Source of the DNA: Oscillospiraceae bacterium
Lineage (GTDB): Bacteria; Bacillota_A; Clostridia; Oscillospirales; WRJC01
DNA length: 17,652 nt
Direction: 5' to 3'
Assembly: GCA_009785015.1 (NCBI GenBank)
Contig: WQXD01000048.1
Location: 1 to 17,652 of the forward strand
In this document: positions 1-8,341 of the stretch, piece by piece
Position numbering within the stretch: position 1 is the first letter of the stretch
How the letters are laid out: each line of letters starts with the position of its first letter
Notes under the pieces: generated by a model
Databases searched by the model: none
What the model saw: the letters and a program-made list of their open reading frames with translations, nothing else
Told to the model about the DNA's origin: nothing
Translations under genes and position numbers: made by a program

Positions 1-1217
1 ATTTCGGCCGCCTTCATCCAGGGCCGCTGCTCGAAGGGCGCCGTGTCGGATTTTATTTCTATATAGCTCTCGGTCCGCTCGTCGAATTTTCCGCTTTTGT
101 TGCCGTTCCAAAAGTAGGTCACATGGCCGAATTTTTGGGTTTCCGAAACGGCGAGCTGCGTTATTTTTTCATTTGCCAGATATTCGCCCAGCGTCCCCGA
201 AATTTTTGGCGGGTCGACTAAGTATCTTTTCGGTATGTGCAGGTCTCCGTCGTAAGAGAGCATCCCGGCGTACAATACATCCGGCTTTTTTATCCTGTCG
301 AACTTGTCGAATCCTTCCCCGGAATCGAAGGCGGCCGAGATCTCAATCGCCCTGTCGCCCCTGAAATTGAAGAACACCACGCTGTCCCCGTCGGCCATCT
401 TTCCGGCCGGCGCGCCGTTTTCGGCGATGACGAACGCTTGCGAAAACTGGTCGGTCGCCCCGGTTTCGGCCCGAAGCGTCGAAATGGCTTCGGTCGCGGA
501 GGCAAACAGCCTGCCCTCCCCGAGCACGTGCACGTGCCATCCCAGCTCTACCGCTTTCCAGTTTGCGCCGTACCTGTCCATGGTTATGGTCATGCGCCCT
601 CCTCCGGAGGCGATTTTGGCGTCAAAACCGCCGGAGTTCAGGTTTTGCATGAATTTTTCGATCCTGTCCACGTAGACAAGGGCCGAAAACGGGTCGACGT
701 CGCGCCCGTCCAACAATATATGCAACCTGACTTTTTTTATGCCCTCCGTCTTCGCCTGTTTGATCATGGCTTCAAGGTGGTCCATATTCGAGTGGACGTT
801 GGCGTCGGACAAAAGCCCGATAAAGTGTAAAGCCGATTTATTTGACAGGCAGTTGCCGCAAAGTTCCCTCCAGGTTTCCGAGGCGAACATCGCGCCGGAT
901 TCGATTGCGCGCGTCACAAGCTTTGCCCCCTGGGCAAAAACCTGCCCGGCGCCCATCGCGTTATGCCCCACTTCGGAGTTTCCCATGTCCTCGTCGCTGG
1001 GGAGCCCCACGGCGGCGCCGTGGGCCTTGAGTTTCAGGTGAGGGTGGGCCGCCGTGAGTTTGTCAAGGGCCGGGGTGTTTGCGAGACATACCGCATTGCC
1101 GGGAGCCCGGGGGGCAATTCCGACCCCGTCCATCACCACGCACACGAGCGGGCCGGTTATCCCCGCGAATTTTCCGGATTTTTTTAAAGTTTTCTTTTCT
1201 TCCATAAGCGCCGACAT
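1..1217 (-). CDS. gpmI: 2,3-bisphosphoglycerate-independent phosphoglycerate mutase, C-terminus outside window
   Basis: Cytoplasmic glycolytic enzyme interconverting 3- and 2-phosphoglycerate by a metal-dependent phosphoserine mechanism. The frame is open from the ATG at 1217 to the left edge (about 405 codons). The family is usually 510-550 residues, so the C-terminal part of the phosphatase domain is missing from view. Visible signatures: VVMDGVG with the metal-binding Asp at about residue 30; MGNSEVGH with the nucleophilic Ser at about 81; LLSDANVHS; LLDGRDVDP; the DRYGANW region; FFNFRGDRA; and SETQKFGHVTYF. The wording (GPLVxVVMDGVGIAP, AHGAAVGLPSDEDMGNSEVGH, GAGQVFAQGAKLV) is that of the slightly longer iPGM subgroup rather than the B. 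subtilis type. The ATG at 1217 follows GGAGGAG closely; an in-frame ATG at 1205 is the alternative start. It is transcribed divergently from the yybS-gdpP block. Confidence 0.95.
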   Translation of the reverse strand, partial: MSALMEEKKTLKKSGKFAGITGPLVCVVMDGVGIAPRAPGNAVCLANTPALDKLTAAHPHLKLKAHGAAVGLPSDEDMGNSEVGHNAMGAGQVFAQGAKLVTRAIESGAMFASETWRELCGNCLSNKSALHFIGLLSDANVHSNMDHLEAMIKQAKTEGIKKVRLHILLDGRDVDPFSALVYVDRIEKFMQNLNSGGFDAKIASGGGRMTITMDRYGANWKAVELGWHVHVLGEGRLFASATEAISTLRAETGATDQFSQAFVIAENGAPAGKMADGDSVVFFNFRGDRAIEISAAFDSGEGFDKFDRIKKPDVLYAGMLSYDGDLHIPKRYLVDPPKISGTLGEYLANEKITQLAVSETQKFGHVTYFWNGNKSGKFDERTESYIEIKSDTAPFEQRPWMKAAE

Positions 1218-1256
1218 TCTCCTCCAAATTAAGCAAAAATCATTATTATGGTTACC

Positions 1257-1286
1257 ATTATACAACATCCGGCGCTTTGATAACAA
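1257..1286 (-). promoter_or_regulatory. Candidate sigma-A promoter of gpmI
   Basis: On the minus strand a perfect -10 TATAAT (plus-strand ATTATA, 1257-1262) is preceded by a -35-like TTGTTA (plus-strand 1281-1286) with an 18-base spacer. It lies about 40 bases upstream of the gpmI start. Confidence 0.55.
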
Positions 1287-1334
1287 TACAAAATCAAAAA
1301 AGTTACAAATCCGAAGATAAATTTTCGCAAAAAC

Positions 1335-1366
1335 TTATCCGAAAATTTTCAAAAGGATGATATAAT
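1335..1366 (+). promoter_or_regulatory. Candidate promoter of the yybS-gdpP-rplI-dnaB block
   Basis: There is a perfect TATAAT at 1361-1366, about 50 bases before the first gene. No good -35 is visible at 16-18 bases; the region 1335-1343 is only weakly similar. The call therefore rests on the -10 and on its position at the head of the operon. Confidence 0.4.
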
Positions 1367-1415
1367 AAACCAAACTGAAGATATCGCATGGGAAAGGGCA
1401 CGATTCAAAAAAATT

Positions 1416-2543
1416 GTGGCTGTGAATGACATGAATGATGCGAAAGAAATGAAAGAAAATGAAAAAAGCTCCAAAAACGGCGGCGCGGCGCGTATAATCG
1501 AAATTTTTGTCTTGATTTCGTCGGCTGTTTTTCTTTCGGTGGCCGCTTCCGTTTTGTTTGTCGGCGTCGCCGGGACGCTGTGCGCCGTCGTCGCTTCCGC
1601 TTTGTTTTCGTGCGCGCTGTTTTTGTCGGGGGGCGCGCTCTTGTGTTTCGGCGCTGCGGCTGTGTCGTCGGCTGCGAGTTTTTTGATAACTTACCTGATC
1701 TGCGGTAATTTGATAAACGCTTTGGCGGGAATGGTATATGTCGCCGCGGGGGCGTTTATTTATCTCGGCGTGAAACGCAAGCATCCGAGGACGCGCATCA
1801 CCGTCGGCCTCACCTGTTTTTTGGTTGTGTTCCACTTCTCTTTGATCGTTTTGTATTTTCTGCTCAAAACGGGGACATTTTCAATCGATATGGTTTCCCT
1901 TCTGGCGGAGGACGTGCTCACTTCCGGCGTGCAGCTCGCCGTCGGGCCGGTGCTGTCGACAATACCCGAAGCCGATAAAACCGCGTACATACAGGAATTC
2001 GTCAAAAATATGAAAGCTGTGACTCCCGCGCTGTTCGTGCTCTACAGCGCCGCCTTTGCCTATCTGTCTTCTTCGTTTTTTAAATCTTTTTACAATATCT
2101 TCATCCCCATGGCAAACCCGGGCAGGAAGAAAATAAAAAACAAATACTGGAGGCTCGATATTTCCTTTGTCTCGGCGGCGGCGGCGCTTTGCGCCATTAT
2201 CGCCTCCCTCTTCGTCCCTTCGCAGAAATATCCCCTGCCCTCCGTAATTTTGACGAATTTGATATATATTCTGATTCCCGGGTTCTGCATAGTGGGGGTC
2301 TATTTTGTCCATGATAAGGTATCAAAAGAAAAAGCCGGGATTTTTTTGGTCGTTTTCGCGCTTTGCGCGATTATAGCCGTTTTGCTGCTCCCGGCCGCTT
2401 TGTTTGCGTTTGTTCTCGTTTTTATGCTGTCGGGACTGTATGCCACTTTGGTGGAAGATATGAAGAAATTCTTCAAGAAAGCGAAAAAAGCCCTGCTCGG
2501 AGACGAAGACGAAAACGATGACGACGACGATTACATCGACTAA
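1416..2543 (+). CDS. YybS-like (DUF2232) polytopic membrane protein
   Basis: An integral membrane protein of about 375 residues with no established reaction. After a charged N-terminus (MNDAKEMKENEKSSK) come repeated hydrophobic stretches: roughly residues 25-60, 65-95, 105-125, 130-150, a pair around 200-225, 245-265, 275-300 and 305-345. The protein ends in a cytoplasmic-looking KKAKK stretch followed by a strongly acidic tail. I assign it to the YybS/DUF2232 group mainly from context, because the order yybS-gdpP-rplI-dnaB is conserved in Firmicutes, plus its size and hydrophobic pattern. The start is uncertain: GTG 1416, GTG 1422 and ATG 1431 are all in frame, and the only purine-rich stretch (AAAGGG, 1393-1398) is rather far upstream. 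gdpP starts 24 bases after its stop, consistent with co-transcription. Confidence 0.65.
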   Translation: MAVNDMNDAKEMKENEKSSKNGGAARIIEIFVLISSAVFLSVAASVLFVGVAGTLCAVVASALFSCALFLSGGALLCFGAAAVSSAASFLITYLICGNLINALAGMVYVAAGAFIYLGVKRKHPRTRITVGLTCFLVVFHFSLIVLYFLLKTGTFSIDMVSLLAEDVLTSGVQLAVGPVLSTIPEADKTAYIQEFVKNMKAVTPALFVLYSAAFAYLSSSFFKSFYNIFIPMANPGRKKIKNKYWRLDISFVSAAAALCAIIASLFVPSQKYPLPSVILTNLIYILIPGFCIVGVYFVHDKVSKEKAGIFLVVFALCAIIAVLLLPAALFAFVLVFMLSGLYATLVEDMKKFFKKAKKALLGDEDENDDDDDYID

Positions 2544-2567
2544 AAAAATCAAAGGAGCGTGCCAGCG

Positions 2568-4658
2568 ATGAAATCCGGAGGAAAATTCCGAAAATATATA
2601 GCGGAGCAAAAAACATTTTTGTGCTTTATCGCGAATTTTTTTTGCGTTCTGTTGATCATTGCTTTTTTTTGGTTTTCCCAAACCCCCGACGAATACGACA
2701 AATCTTTAAAATTGGCCGTCGCCGTGTTCGCGGCTGATACAGCCGTTTCGTCGGTGATTATCATTTTGGGCAGGCCCGCGAAGCTTCCCGCCGGGAAAAA
2801 AAGGGGCTCGGGCGACCCGCTGCTTTTCGAGAATATAACGCCGGAATTGGTATACGCCTTTATGTCCCCCGTGCTGATAACGGAACCCGGCGGGTATATC
2901 GTCTGGCACAACGAAGCCGCTTTGCAGTATTTGGCCAAAGAAGGCGAAGGGGAGATCATGTGGAGAAGTATTTCGGACATCTCCGGAAATCAGCTCTCCC
3001 CCGAAAAAACGCGCGGCATTTTTGAGATGGAAGCGGCGCCGGAGACGGAGTCAAAGGAAATCGGCGCGAATATCTTCATAAACGGAAGATATTTCAAGGT
3101 TTCGGCCTTTAAAACCGGCGCGGCCCCGCAGGCCCAGTCCGGCGAATTGGACGTGTATATATTTTCCGATATAACCGAAATCGAATACCTGAAATATGAA
3201 GCCGATATGAAAGACCCCGTCGCGGCCTATTTCATAGTGGACAATTTGGATGAGGCGAACCCGAAGCTGCAGGACAAATACCGGAGCGCCTCGGGGGCGG
3301 TTTCCGATTTGCTCAATGGGTTTATGGCCGACTGCGGCGGTTTGATAAAAGAATACGGCAAAGATAAATACCTGTGTTTTTTTGAGAACCGCGCCCTCAA
3401 GAATTTCATAAGATCCAAGTTCGGCATTCTGGATCAGATCAGGGACATAAAAATAGAGGAATTGGATATGCCGGTGACCATTTCGGGCGGGGTTTCGAAT
3501 ATAGAGGGCAGCCTGTTCGAAAAGGAATCGGCCGCGCGCCACGCCCTCGACATGGCGCTCCAGAGAGGCGGGGATCAGGTGGGGGTAAAAAGCGCCTCCT
3601 CCACGGAATTTTACGGCGGAAAAACCAAAACCGTCCAGAAGAGGACAAAAGTCAAATCCCGGGTCATAGCCGACGAACTGGCCCAGTACATGAAAAGAAG
3701 CTCGAATATTTTGATCATGGGCCATAAGAACTCGGACAGCGACAGCATAGGCGCCTGCGTGGGCATGGCCCGTTTTGCCCTTTCGCTGGGACGCGAGGTC
3801 AATATAGTGGTGAATATACACGACCCGAATATAAAATTCGCATTCGCCAAGCTCCGCGGATTTGACGAGTACGGCGGCGTTTTCATAGATGAGTCGGCCG
3901 CCCTGGATAAAATCACGGCGGAGACTTTCGTCGTTGTGGTGGATGTGAACAATCCGCCGCATTTCGAATCTGAGGCAGTATACAAAAACGTATATAAATG
4001 CGCAGTTATAGATCATCACAGAAAAGTCGCCGAATACACGAAAAGCCCCGATGTGGAGTATATAGAACCCTCGGCCTCTTCGGCTTCGGAGCTCGCAGCC
4101 GAGATACTCGAGCAGTCCCTTTCTCGGGGTGACCTGTCAAAAGAAGAAGCGGAGCTTTTGCTGGCGGGGATATTTTTGGACACGAAAAACTTTTCGCGCA
4201 ATACGGGTACCAGTACTTTTTCGGCCGCTTTGTACCTCCGCGGCGAAGGGGCGAGCCCCTCGGATGCGGAGGGGATGATTTCAAAGACCAATTTGGAGGA
4301 ATTTATCAAGCAGGCGCGTTTTGAGACGAATATAACGATATACAGAAATCTGGCCGCGATATCCGTATTTGAAGAAGAAGCCAAATTTACAGACAGAAAC
4401 GCCGGCGCGAAAGCCGCCGAAAGGATGCTCGAGATCGAAGGCGTGGCGGCGGCGTTTGTCATATACCGGATAGAGGGCGTCGTGTATATATCGGCGCGCT
4501 CCCTGCCCTGGGGGAATATAAACGTACAGATAATCATGGAGAACCTGGGAGGGGGCGGACATTTTGAATTTGCGGGGGCGCAGCTCAAAAATCTCGGCCT
4601 GAGCGAGGCTTCGGCGCTGCTGAAAAAAACGATAGACGACTATTTCGACGCAAAATGA
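2568..4658 (+). CDS. gdpP: Membrane c-di-AMP phosphodiesterase GdpP (PAS, degenerate GGDEF, DHH/DHHA1)
   Basis: Hydrolyses cyclic di-AMP to pApA and thereby sets osmotic and cell-wall signalling in Firmicutes. Domain order in the 696-residue protein: two N-terminal membrane segments (about 15-37 and 47-68); a PAS-like region (about 90-190); a degenerate GGDEF-like region (about 205-345, with EYGKDKY where an active enzyme would have the catalytic loop); then DHH and DHHA1. Catalytic motifs are intact: HKNSDSD starting at H386, the metal-binding Asp in VVVVDVNN at D459, DHH at 482-484, and GGGGH at 661-665. ATG 2568 is chosen because AAAGGAG at 2551-2557 sits 10 bases upstream. The in-frame GTG at 2559 would almost touch that ribosome binding site. 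The neighbours yybS-like and rplI support the call. Confidence 0.96.
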   Translation: MKSGGKFRKYIAEQKTFLCFIANFFCVLLIIAFFWFSQTPDEYDKSLKLAVAVFAADTAVSSVIIILGRPAKLPAGKKRGSGDPLLFENITPELVYAFMSPVLITEPGGYIVWHNEAALQYLAKEGEGEIMWRSISDISGNQLSPEKTRGIFEMEAAPETESKEIGANIFINGRYFKVSAFKTGAAPQAQSGELDVYIFSDITEIEYLKYEADMKDPVAAYFIVDNLDEANPKLQDKYRSASGAVSDLLNGFMADCGGLIKEYGKDKYLCFFENRALKNFIRSKFGILDQIRDIKIEELDMPVTISGGVSNIEGSLFEKESAARHALDMALQRGGDQVGVKSASSTEFYGGKTKTVQKRTKVKSRVIADELAQYMKRSSNILIMGHKNSDSDSIGACVGMARFALSLGREVNIVVNIHDPNIKFAFAKLRGFDEYGGVFIDESAALDKITAETFVVVVDVNNPPHFESEAVYKNVYKCAVIDHHRKVAEYTKSPDVEYIEPSASSASELAAEILEQSLSRGDLSKEEAELLLAGIFLDTKNFSRNTGTSTFSAALYLRGEGASPSDAEGMISKTNLEEFIKQARFETNITIYRNLAAISVFEEEAKFTDRNAGAKAAERMLEIEGVAAAFVIYRIEGVVYISARSLPWGNINVQIIMENLGGGGHFEFAGAQLKNLGLSEASALLKKTIDDYFDAK

Positions 4659-4711
4659 AAATTTAAACCATAACCATATATTTGAGATATTTGAGGAGGA
4701 TCCGCAAAATT

Positions 4712-5161
4712 ATGAAAGTGCTGCTGAAAGCTGATGTAAGGGGTCAGGGAAAAAAAGGGGAGATAATAAACGTTTCGGACGGTTACGCCAGAAATTTTCT
4801 GTTTCCGAGGGCGCTGGCGGTTGTCGCCGATGCCAAAGTTGAAAATGAAATCAAGACAAAAAAGGAAGCCGAAGTCCATAAAATGGAATATGAAAAAAAG
4901 AAAGCCGTCGATTTGAGCGAAAAGCTTTCCGCAATCACGCTGAAGATTGTCTCGAGCGCCGCTCCGGACGGAAAACTTTACGGTTCGGTGACTTCGGCGA
5001 CCATCGCCGAACAGCTCAAAAGCAAGGAGAATATAGATATAGACAAACGCAGGATAAATCTCGAAGAACATATAAAATCCTTTGGGACTTATACGGTGGA
5101 AGTGAAAGTGTATGCGGAAATAACGGCCAACCTGACCGTCGTGGTGACAGATAACAGATAA
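4712..5161 (+). CDS. rplI: 50S ribosomal protein L9
   Basis: Large-subunit ribosomal protein that binds 23S rRNA near the L1 stalk. The N-terminus [18 protein letters not shown] followed by [17 protein letters not shown] is the L9 signature. A charged helical linker (about residues 42-75) leads to the C-terminal rRNA-binding domain ([20 protein letters not shown]). The length of 149 residues is typical. ATG 4712 is chosen because the family starts with MKV and GAGGAGG lies at 4693-4699. An upstream in-frame TTG at 4682 would put that ribosome binding site inside the coding region. It sits between gdpP and dnaB, as in B. subtilis and relatives. Confidence 0.97.
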   Translation: MKVLLKADVRGQGKKGEIINVSDGYARNFLFPRALAVVADAKVENEIKTKKEAEVHKMEYEKKKAVDLSEKLSAITLKIVSSAAPDGKLYGSVTSATIAEQLKSKENIDIDKRRINLEEHIKSFGTYTVEVKVYAEITANLTVVVTDNR

Positions 5162-5183
5162 TAAATAGCAAGGAGATAGCGAA

Positions 5184-6551
5184 TTGACTACTCACTCCAA
5201 TTTCATCGAAAATTCCGACTACGATATAAAAAGGATCCCGTATTCGCTGGAAGCGGAGATGTCCGTGCTCGGCGCCATTCTGATTTCCCCGGATGTATAT
5301 GAAGAAATAGCCGAAATGTTGTCCGCCGACGACTTTTATCTGCCCAACCACAGGGATATTTACGACTCCATAATAAATCTGTACCTCAAGAGCCGCTCAA
5401 TCGACCTGGTGACGCTGCTCGACAATCTGGTTTCAAAAAGCCCGCATCCGGACGATTCGGCCCGGAATACCGCCAAGGAATATTTCATGCGGCTCTCAGA
5501 CAACGTCCCCGTCGTCGGGAATATAAAGGAATACGCCGGCATCGTGAAGGAAAAATCCCTGAGGCGGAAATTGATAGGCATCTCAAACGACATTGTCAAA
5601 ATGGCCTATGAGGATCCGTCGGGCTCGGATATCATAATAGACAGGGCCGAACAGCTGATTTTCGCCCTCAACCAGGGCGCCATAAAGCAGGATTTCGTCC
5701 ATGTGAAGCATATAATGGCGGGCGTATTCGCCGGCATACACAGCATGGAAAGCGACAGGGACGCCGCGAAGGGGATTGCTTCCGGATTTTCGGGGATCGA
5801 CAGGACATTGGTCGGTATGAGCTCCGGCGATTTGATCGTGATCGGAGCGAGGCCGGGCGTGGGAAAGACCGCTTTTGCCTTGAATGTCGCCATGAACGCC
5901 GCGGCGAAAAAAAAGACTATCGCCATTTTCGAGCTTGAAATGACAAAAGAAGAAATAGTGACAAGGTTTTTAACCAGCGAGTCTTTCGTCGACAATTACA
6001 AGCTGAGAACCGGAATGCTGACTGCGGCGGACTGGTCGAAGCTCACCGAGGCGGGTTCGCGGATATCGGAATGCGCCATATATATCGACGACACGCCGAG
6101 CATGACCGTCACGGGGATGAAGGCGAAGCTGCGCCAATTAAAAAAGCTCGATTTGGTCATAATCGACCATCTGCAGCTGATGCAGACCGACAGAGGCAAC
6201 GGAAACAGGGTCCAGGAAATTTCCGATATCTCAAAAAACCTGAAAATCTTGGCCAAAGAGCTCGGGGTCCCCGTGATCACCTGCGCGCAGTTGTCCCGCG
6301 GGCCCGAATCGAGGGACAACAAGCGCCCCATGCTGTCGGATTTGAGGGAATCGGGCTCGATAGAGCAGGACGCCGACGTGGTCATGTTCTTATACCGCGA
6401 CGACTACTATAAGGAAAGCGTGGAAAAACACAACAGGGCCGAAATAATATTTTCAAAAAACCGTCACGGCTCGCTCGGAACGGTCGAGGTCGGTTTCGAG
6501 AAGAAGTTCGGGCGGTTTTACGATATAGACGAGGTACATAAAGAAACGTGA
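5184..6551 (+). CDS. dnaB: Replicative DNA helicase DnaB (DnaC in Bacillus naming)
   Basis: Hexameric 5'-3' helicase at the replication fork. The 455-residue protein has the N-terminal primase-interacting DnaB domain (RIPYSLEAEMSVLGAIL) and the RecA-like C-terminal domain. Walker A is GARPGVGKT with K228. Walker B is IIDHLQLM with D328. The C-terminal motif IEQDADVVMFLYRDDYY is typical, and length is normal with no sign of an intein. The start is a TTG at 5184, 8 bases after AGGAG (5171-5175) and 22 bases after the rplI stop; no better ATG exists nearby. It is the last gene of the conserved gdpP-rplI-dnaB unit, and tilS follows 12 bases later. Confidence 0.97.
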   Translation: MTTHSNFIENSDYDIKRIPYSLEAEMSVLGAILISPDVYEEIAEMLSADDFYLPNHRDIYDSIINLYLKSRSIDLVTLLDNLVSKSPHPDDSARNTAKEYFMRLSDNVPVVGNIKEYAGIVKEKSLRRKLIGISNDIVKMAYEDPSGSDIIIDRAEQLIFALNQGAIKQDFVHVKHIMAGVFAGIHSMESDRDAAKGIASGFSGIDRTLVGMSSGDLIVIGARPGVGKTAFALNVAMNAAAKKKTIAIFELEMTKEEIVTRFLTSESFVDNYKLRTGMLTAADWSKLTEAGSRISECAIYIDDTPSMTVTGMKAKLRQLKKLDLVIIDHLQLMQTDRGNGNRVQEISDISKNLKILAKELGVPVITCAQLSRGPESRDNKRPMLSDLRESGSIEQDADVVMFLYRDDYYKESVEKHNRAEIIFSKNRHGSLGTVEVGFEKKFGRFYDIDEVHKET

Positions 6552-6563
6552 ATACAAAAATAT

Positions 6564-7553
6564 ATGAAAAATGATTTACGGCAGAAAGCCGGAAAACTGA
6601 TAAAGGAATATGACATGATAAAAAGCGGGGACGACGTCGTCGTGGCGTTTTCGGGCGGAAGCGATTCCTCCGCGCTGCTTTTTTTCCTGATCGGATACTT
6701 AAGCGAAAAAAACAACATATTCGCCGCCCATCTGAATCATATGATGAGGTCCGAAGCGGAGCGCGACGAGCAATTCGCGGTTGAAACCTGTGAAAAATAT
6801 AAGATAAAAATCTTTACCGGACGGCGCGACATATTGGCCATAGCGAAAAACTCAAAAAAGAGCCGCGAAGAAGCCGCCAGGGACGAGCGGTACGCCTTTC
6901 TTTCGGAAACCGCGGCTTCCATCGGCAAAAACGTAAAGATCGCCACCGCCCACACCGCTTCGGACAACGCGGAAACCGTGATTTTCAATTTGGCGAGGGG
7001 ATGCGGCCTTTCCGGGCTCGCCGGCATAGCCCCGAAGAGAGGCGATATAATCCGGCCGCTTCTGTCCTGCACCAAAGGGGACATTTTAAAATACTGCGAA
7101 GAAAACAACATATCCTACGTCGAAGACAAGACAAATTCCGACGAAAATTACACGAGGAATTTTATCCGCCGAAATATAACCTCAAAGCTCGGGGAAAAAT
7201 TTGCCCGTCTGGACGAAAACATATTCAAAACCGCGCAGCTGATGCGGGATTTCGCCGATTTGACCGATTCGCTCGCCGGCGCCGCGGTAAAGGGATTGGA
7301 CGGAGTCGAAGCCGGAACCCTGCTTGCAAGCCATAAGGCTTTACAGCAGGCGGTCATAGAGAAGCTTTATGAAAACGCCGTTTTCCCAAGCCGCCAAAAG
7401 CTCGAAAAAAAGCACGTCGAATACGTGAGGCAGCTCTTGGACAAAACGGAAAAATCCGTGGACCTGCCCGGGCTCGTGACGGCCGAAATTTCAAAAAACA
7501 TATTGACCATGAAAAAAATAACCGAAAAAAAAACCAGCCGGAACCGCAAATAG
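6564..7553 (+). CDS. tilS: tRNA(Ile)-lysidine synthase TilS, short form
   Basis: ATP-dependent enzyme that converts C34 of the CAU-anticodon tRNA-Ile to lysidine so that it reads AUA. The N-terminal PP-loop ATPase has SGGSDS at residues 30-35, then HLNHMMR, EEAARDERYAFL, TAHTASDNAETVIFNLARG and the NSDENYTRNFIRR segment. The protein is 329 residues. Most Firmicutes and E. coli TilS are about 430-460 because of an extra C-terminal substrate-binding domain, which is absent here, so the architecture resembles the short form known from Aquifex. The ribosome binding site is weak. The heavy AUA use throughout the window makes this enzyme important for the host. tilS-hpt-ftsH is a conserved Firmicutes order. 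Confidence 0.94.
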   Translation: MKNDLRQKAGKLIKEYDMIKSGDDVVVAFSGGSDSSALLFFLIGYLSEKNNIFAAHLNHMMRSEAERDEQFAVETCEKYKIKIFTGRRDILAIAKNSKKSREEAARDERYAFLSETAASIGKNVKIATAHTASDNAETVIFNLARGCGLSGLAGIAPKRGDIIRPLLSCTKGDILKYCEENNISYVEDKTNSDENYTRNFIRRNITSKLGEKFARLDENIFKTAQLMRDFADLTDSLAGAAVKGLDGVEAGTLLASHKALQQAVIEKLYENAVFPSRQKLEKKHVEYVRQLLDKTEKSVDLPGLVTAEISKNILTMKKITEKKTSRNRK

Positions 7554-7581
7554 CGCAAAAATTTTAATTCGTCATAAAATA

Positions 7582-7609
7582 TTTACGATTTATTTAATCA
7601 TGGTATAAT
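7582..7609 (+). promoter_or_regulatory. Sigma-A promoter with extended -10 upstream of hpt
   Basis: A perfect TATAAT at 7604-7609 is preceded by TG at 7601-7602 (extended -10, TGnTATAAT). A partial -35, TTTACG (7582-7587), lies 16 bases upstream. It sits in the 130-base gap between tilS and hpt, so hpt-ftsH can be transcribed independently of the block upstream. No terminator hairpin is evident after tilS. Confidence 0.65.
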
Positions 7610-7683
7610 TGATTTTGTTAGAATGATAGGATAATCTCACAAAGCGGAGTATCAAATCAAAAAAAGGCGGGGAAAATCTGAAG

Positions 7684-8256
7684 ATGACAAATGCCGTCCC
7701 ACATAAGTATCCCATGTCGGACTTCAAAAAAATAATCGTGCCGGAAGCCGAAATAGAGCAAATCGTGTCCTGTACGGCAAAACAAATAAGCGAAGATTAC
7801 GCGGGCAAAAAACTGCTTGTATGCGGTATTTTGAAAGGGGCGTTCGTGTTCGTGTCGGATCTGGTCCGGCGGATTTCCATACCCGCCGAAGTGGCTTTCA
7901 TAAGGGCTTCGTCATACGGCGGCGGCTCTTCCTCGTCCGGGAATGTGGAAATCGCGGAATTATCAAATCTGACAAAATACGGCGGATATGACATATTGGT
8001 GACAGACGACATATTGGATACGGGGAACACATTCTGCCGCCTGGGGGAATTTTTGAAAACCAAAGGGTTTGCAAGCGTGGAGTTCTGCGCGCTTTTGGAC
8101 AAACCCGACAGAAGAGAGAGCGGAATTTTCGTGAAATATATCGGAAAAAAAACAGAAAACGAATTTGTCGTGGGGTACGGGCTCGATTACGGCGAAAAAT
8201 ACAGGGATCTGCCTTTTGTCGCCGCATTAAACGAAAAAATATACAAAAACAATTAA
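7684..8256 (+). CDS. hpt: Hypoxanthine phosphoribosyltransferase
   Basis: Purine salvage enzyme making IMP (and often GMP) from free base and PRPP in the cytoplasm. The PRPP-binding loop is ILVTDDILDTGNT, with the DD pair at residues 108-109 and DTGNT at 112-116. The upstream ILKGAFVFVSDLVRRI segment and the C-terminal GYGLDYGEKYRDLP motif are the usual HPRT signatures. At 190 residues it is slightly longer than typical because of an N-terminal extension before MSDFKKI. ATG 7684 is favoured by AAGGCGGGG at 7664-7672; ATG 7714 would give the more usual N-terminus but has no ribosome binding site. It is followed 85 bases later by ftsH, as in many Gram-positives. Confidence 0.93.
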   Translation: MTNAVPHKYPMSDFKKIIVPEAEIEQIVSCTAKQISEDYAGKKLLVCGILKGAFVFVSDLVRRISIPAEVAFIRASSYGGGSSSSGNVEIAELSNLTKYGGYDILVTDDILDTGNTFCRLGEFLKTKGFASVEFCALLDKPDRRESGIFVKYIGKKTENEFVVGYGLDYGEKYRDLPFVAALNEKIYKNN

Positions 8257-8341
8257 TTTAATATTAAGTTCATATAAGCGTGTTATCTTAACCAGAACGG
8301 AGCTTAAGGCAATAAACAAATCATAGGAGTTTTAAAGTGTA

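Noticed and set aside
237..830. Plus-strand 197-codon frame near the left edge
   Set aside because: Opposite to phosphoglycerate mutase, whose motifs on the minus strand are unmistakable.
3051..4019. Minus-strand 322-codon frame inside gdpP
   Set aside because: Lies wholly opposite the conserved GdpP PAS/GGDEF/DHH regions; low-likelihood composition rich in His, Phe and Tyr.
7554..7683. Terminator between tilS and hpt
   Set aside because: AT-rich but without a GC stem followed by a T run; only a promoter is supportable there.
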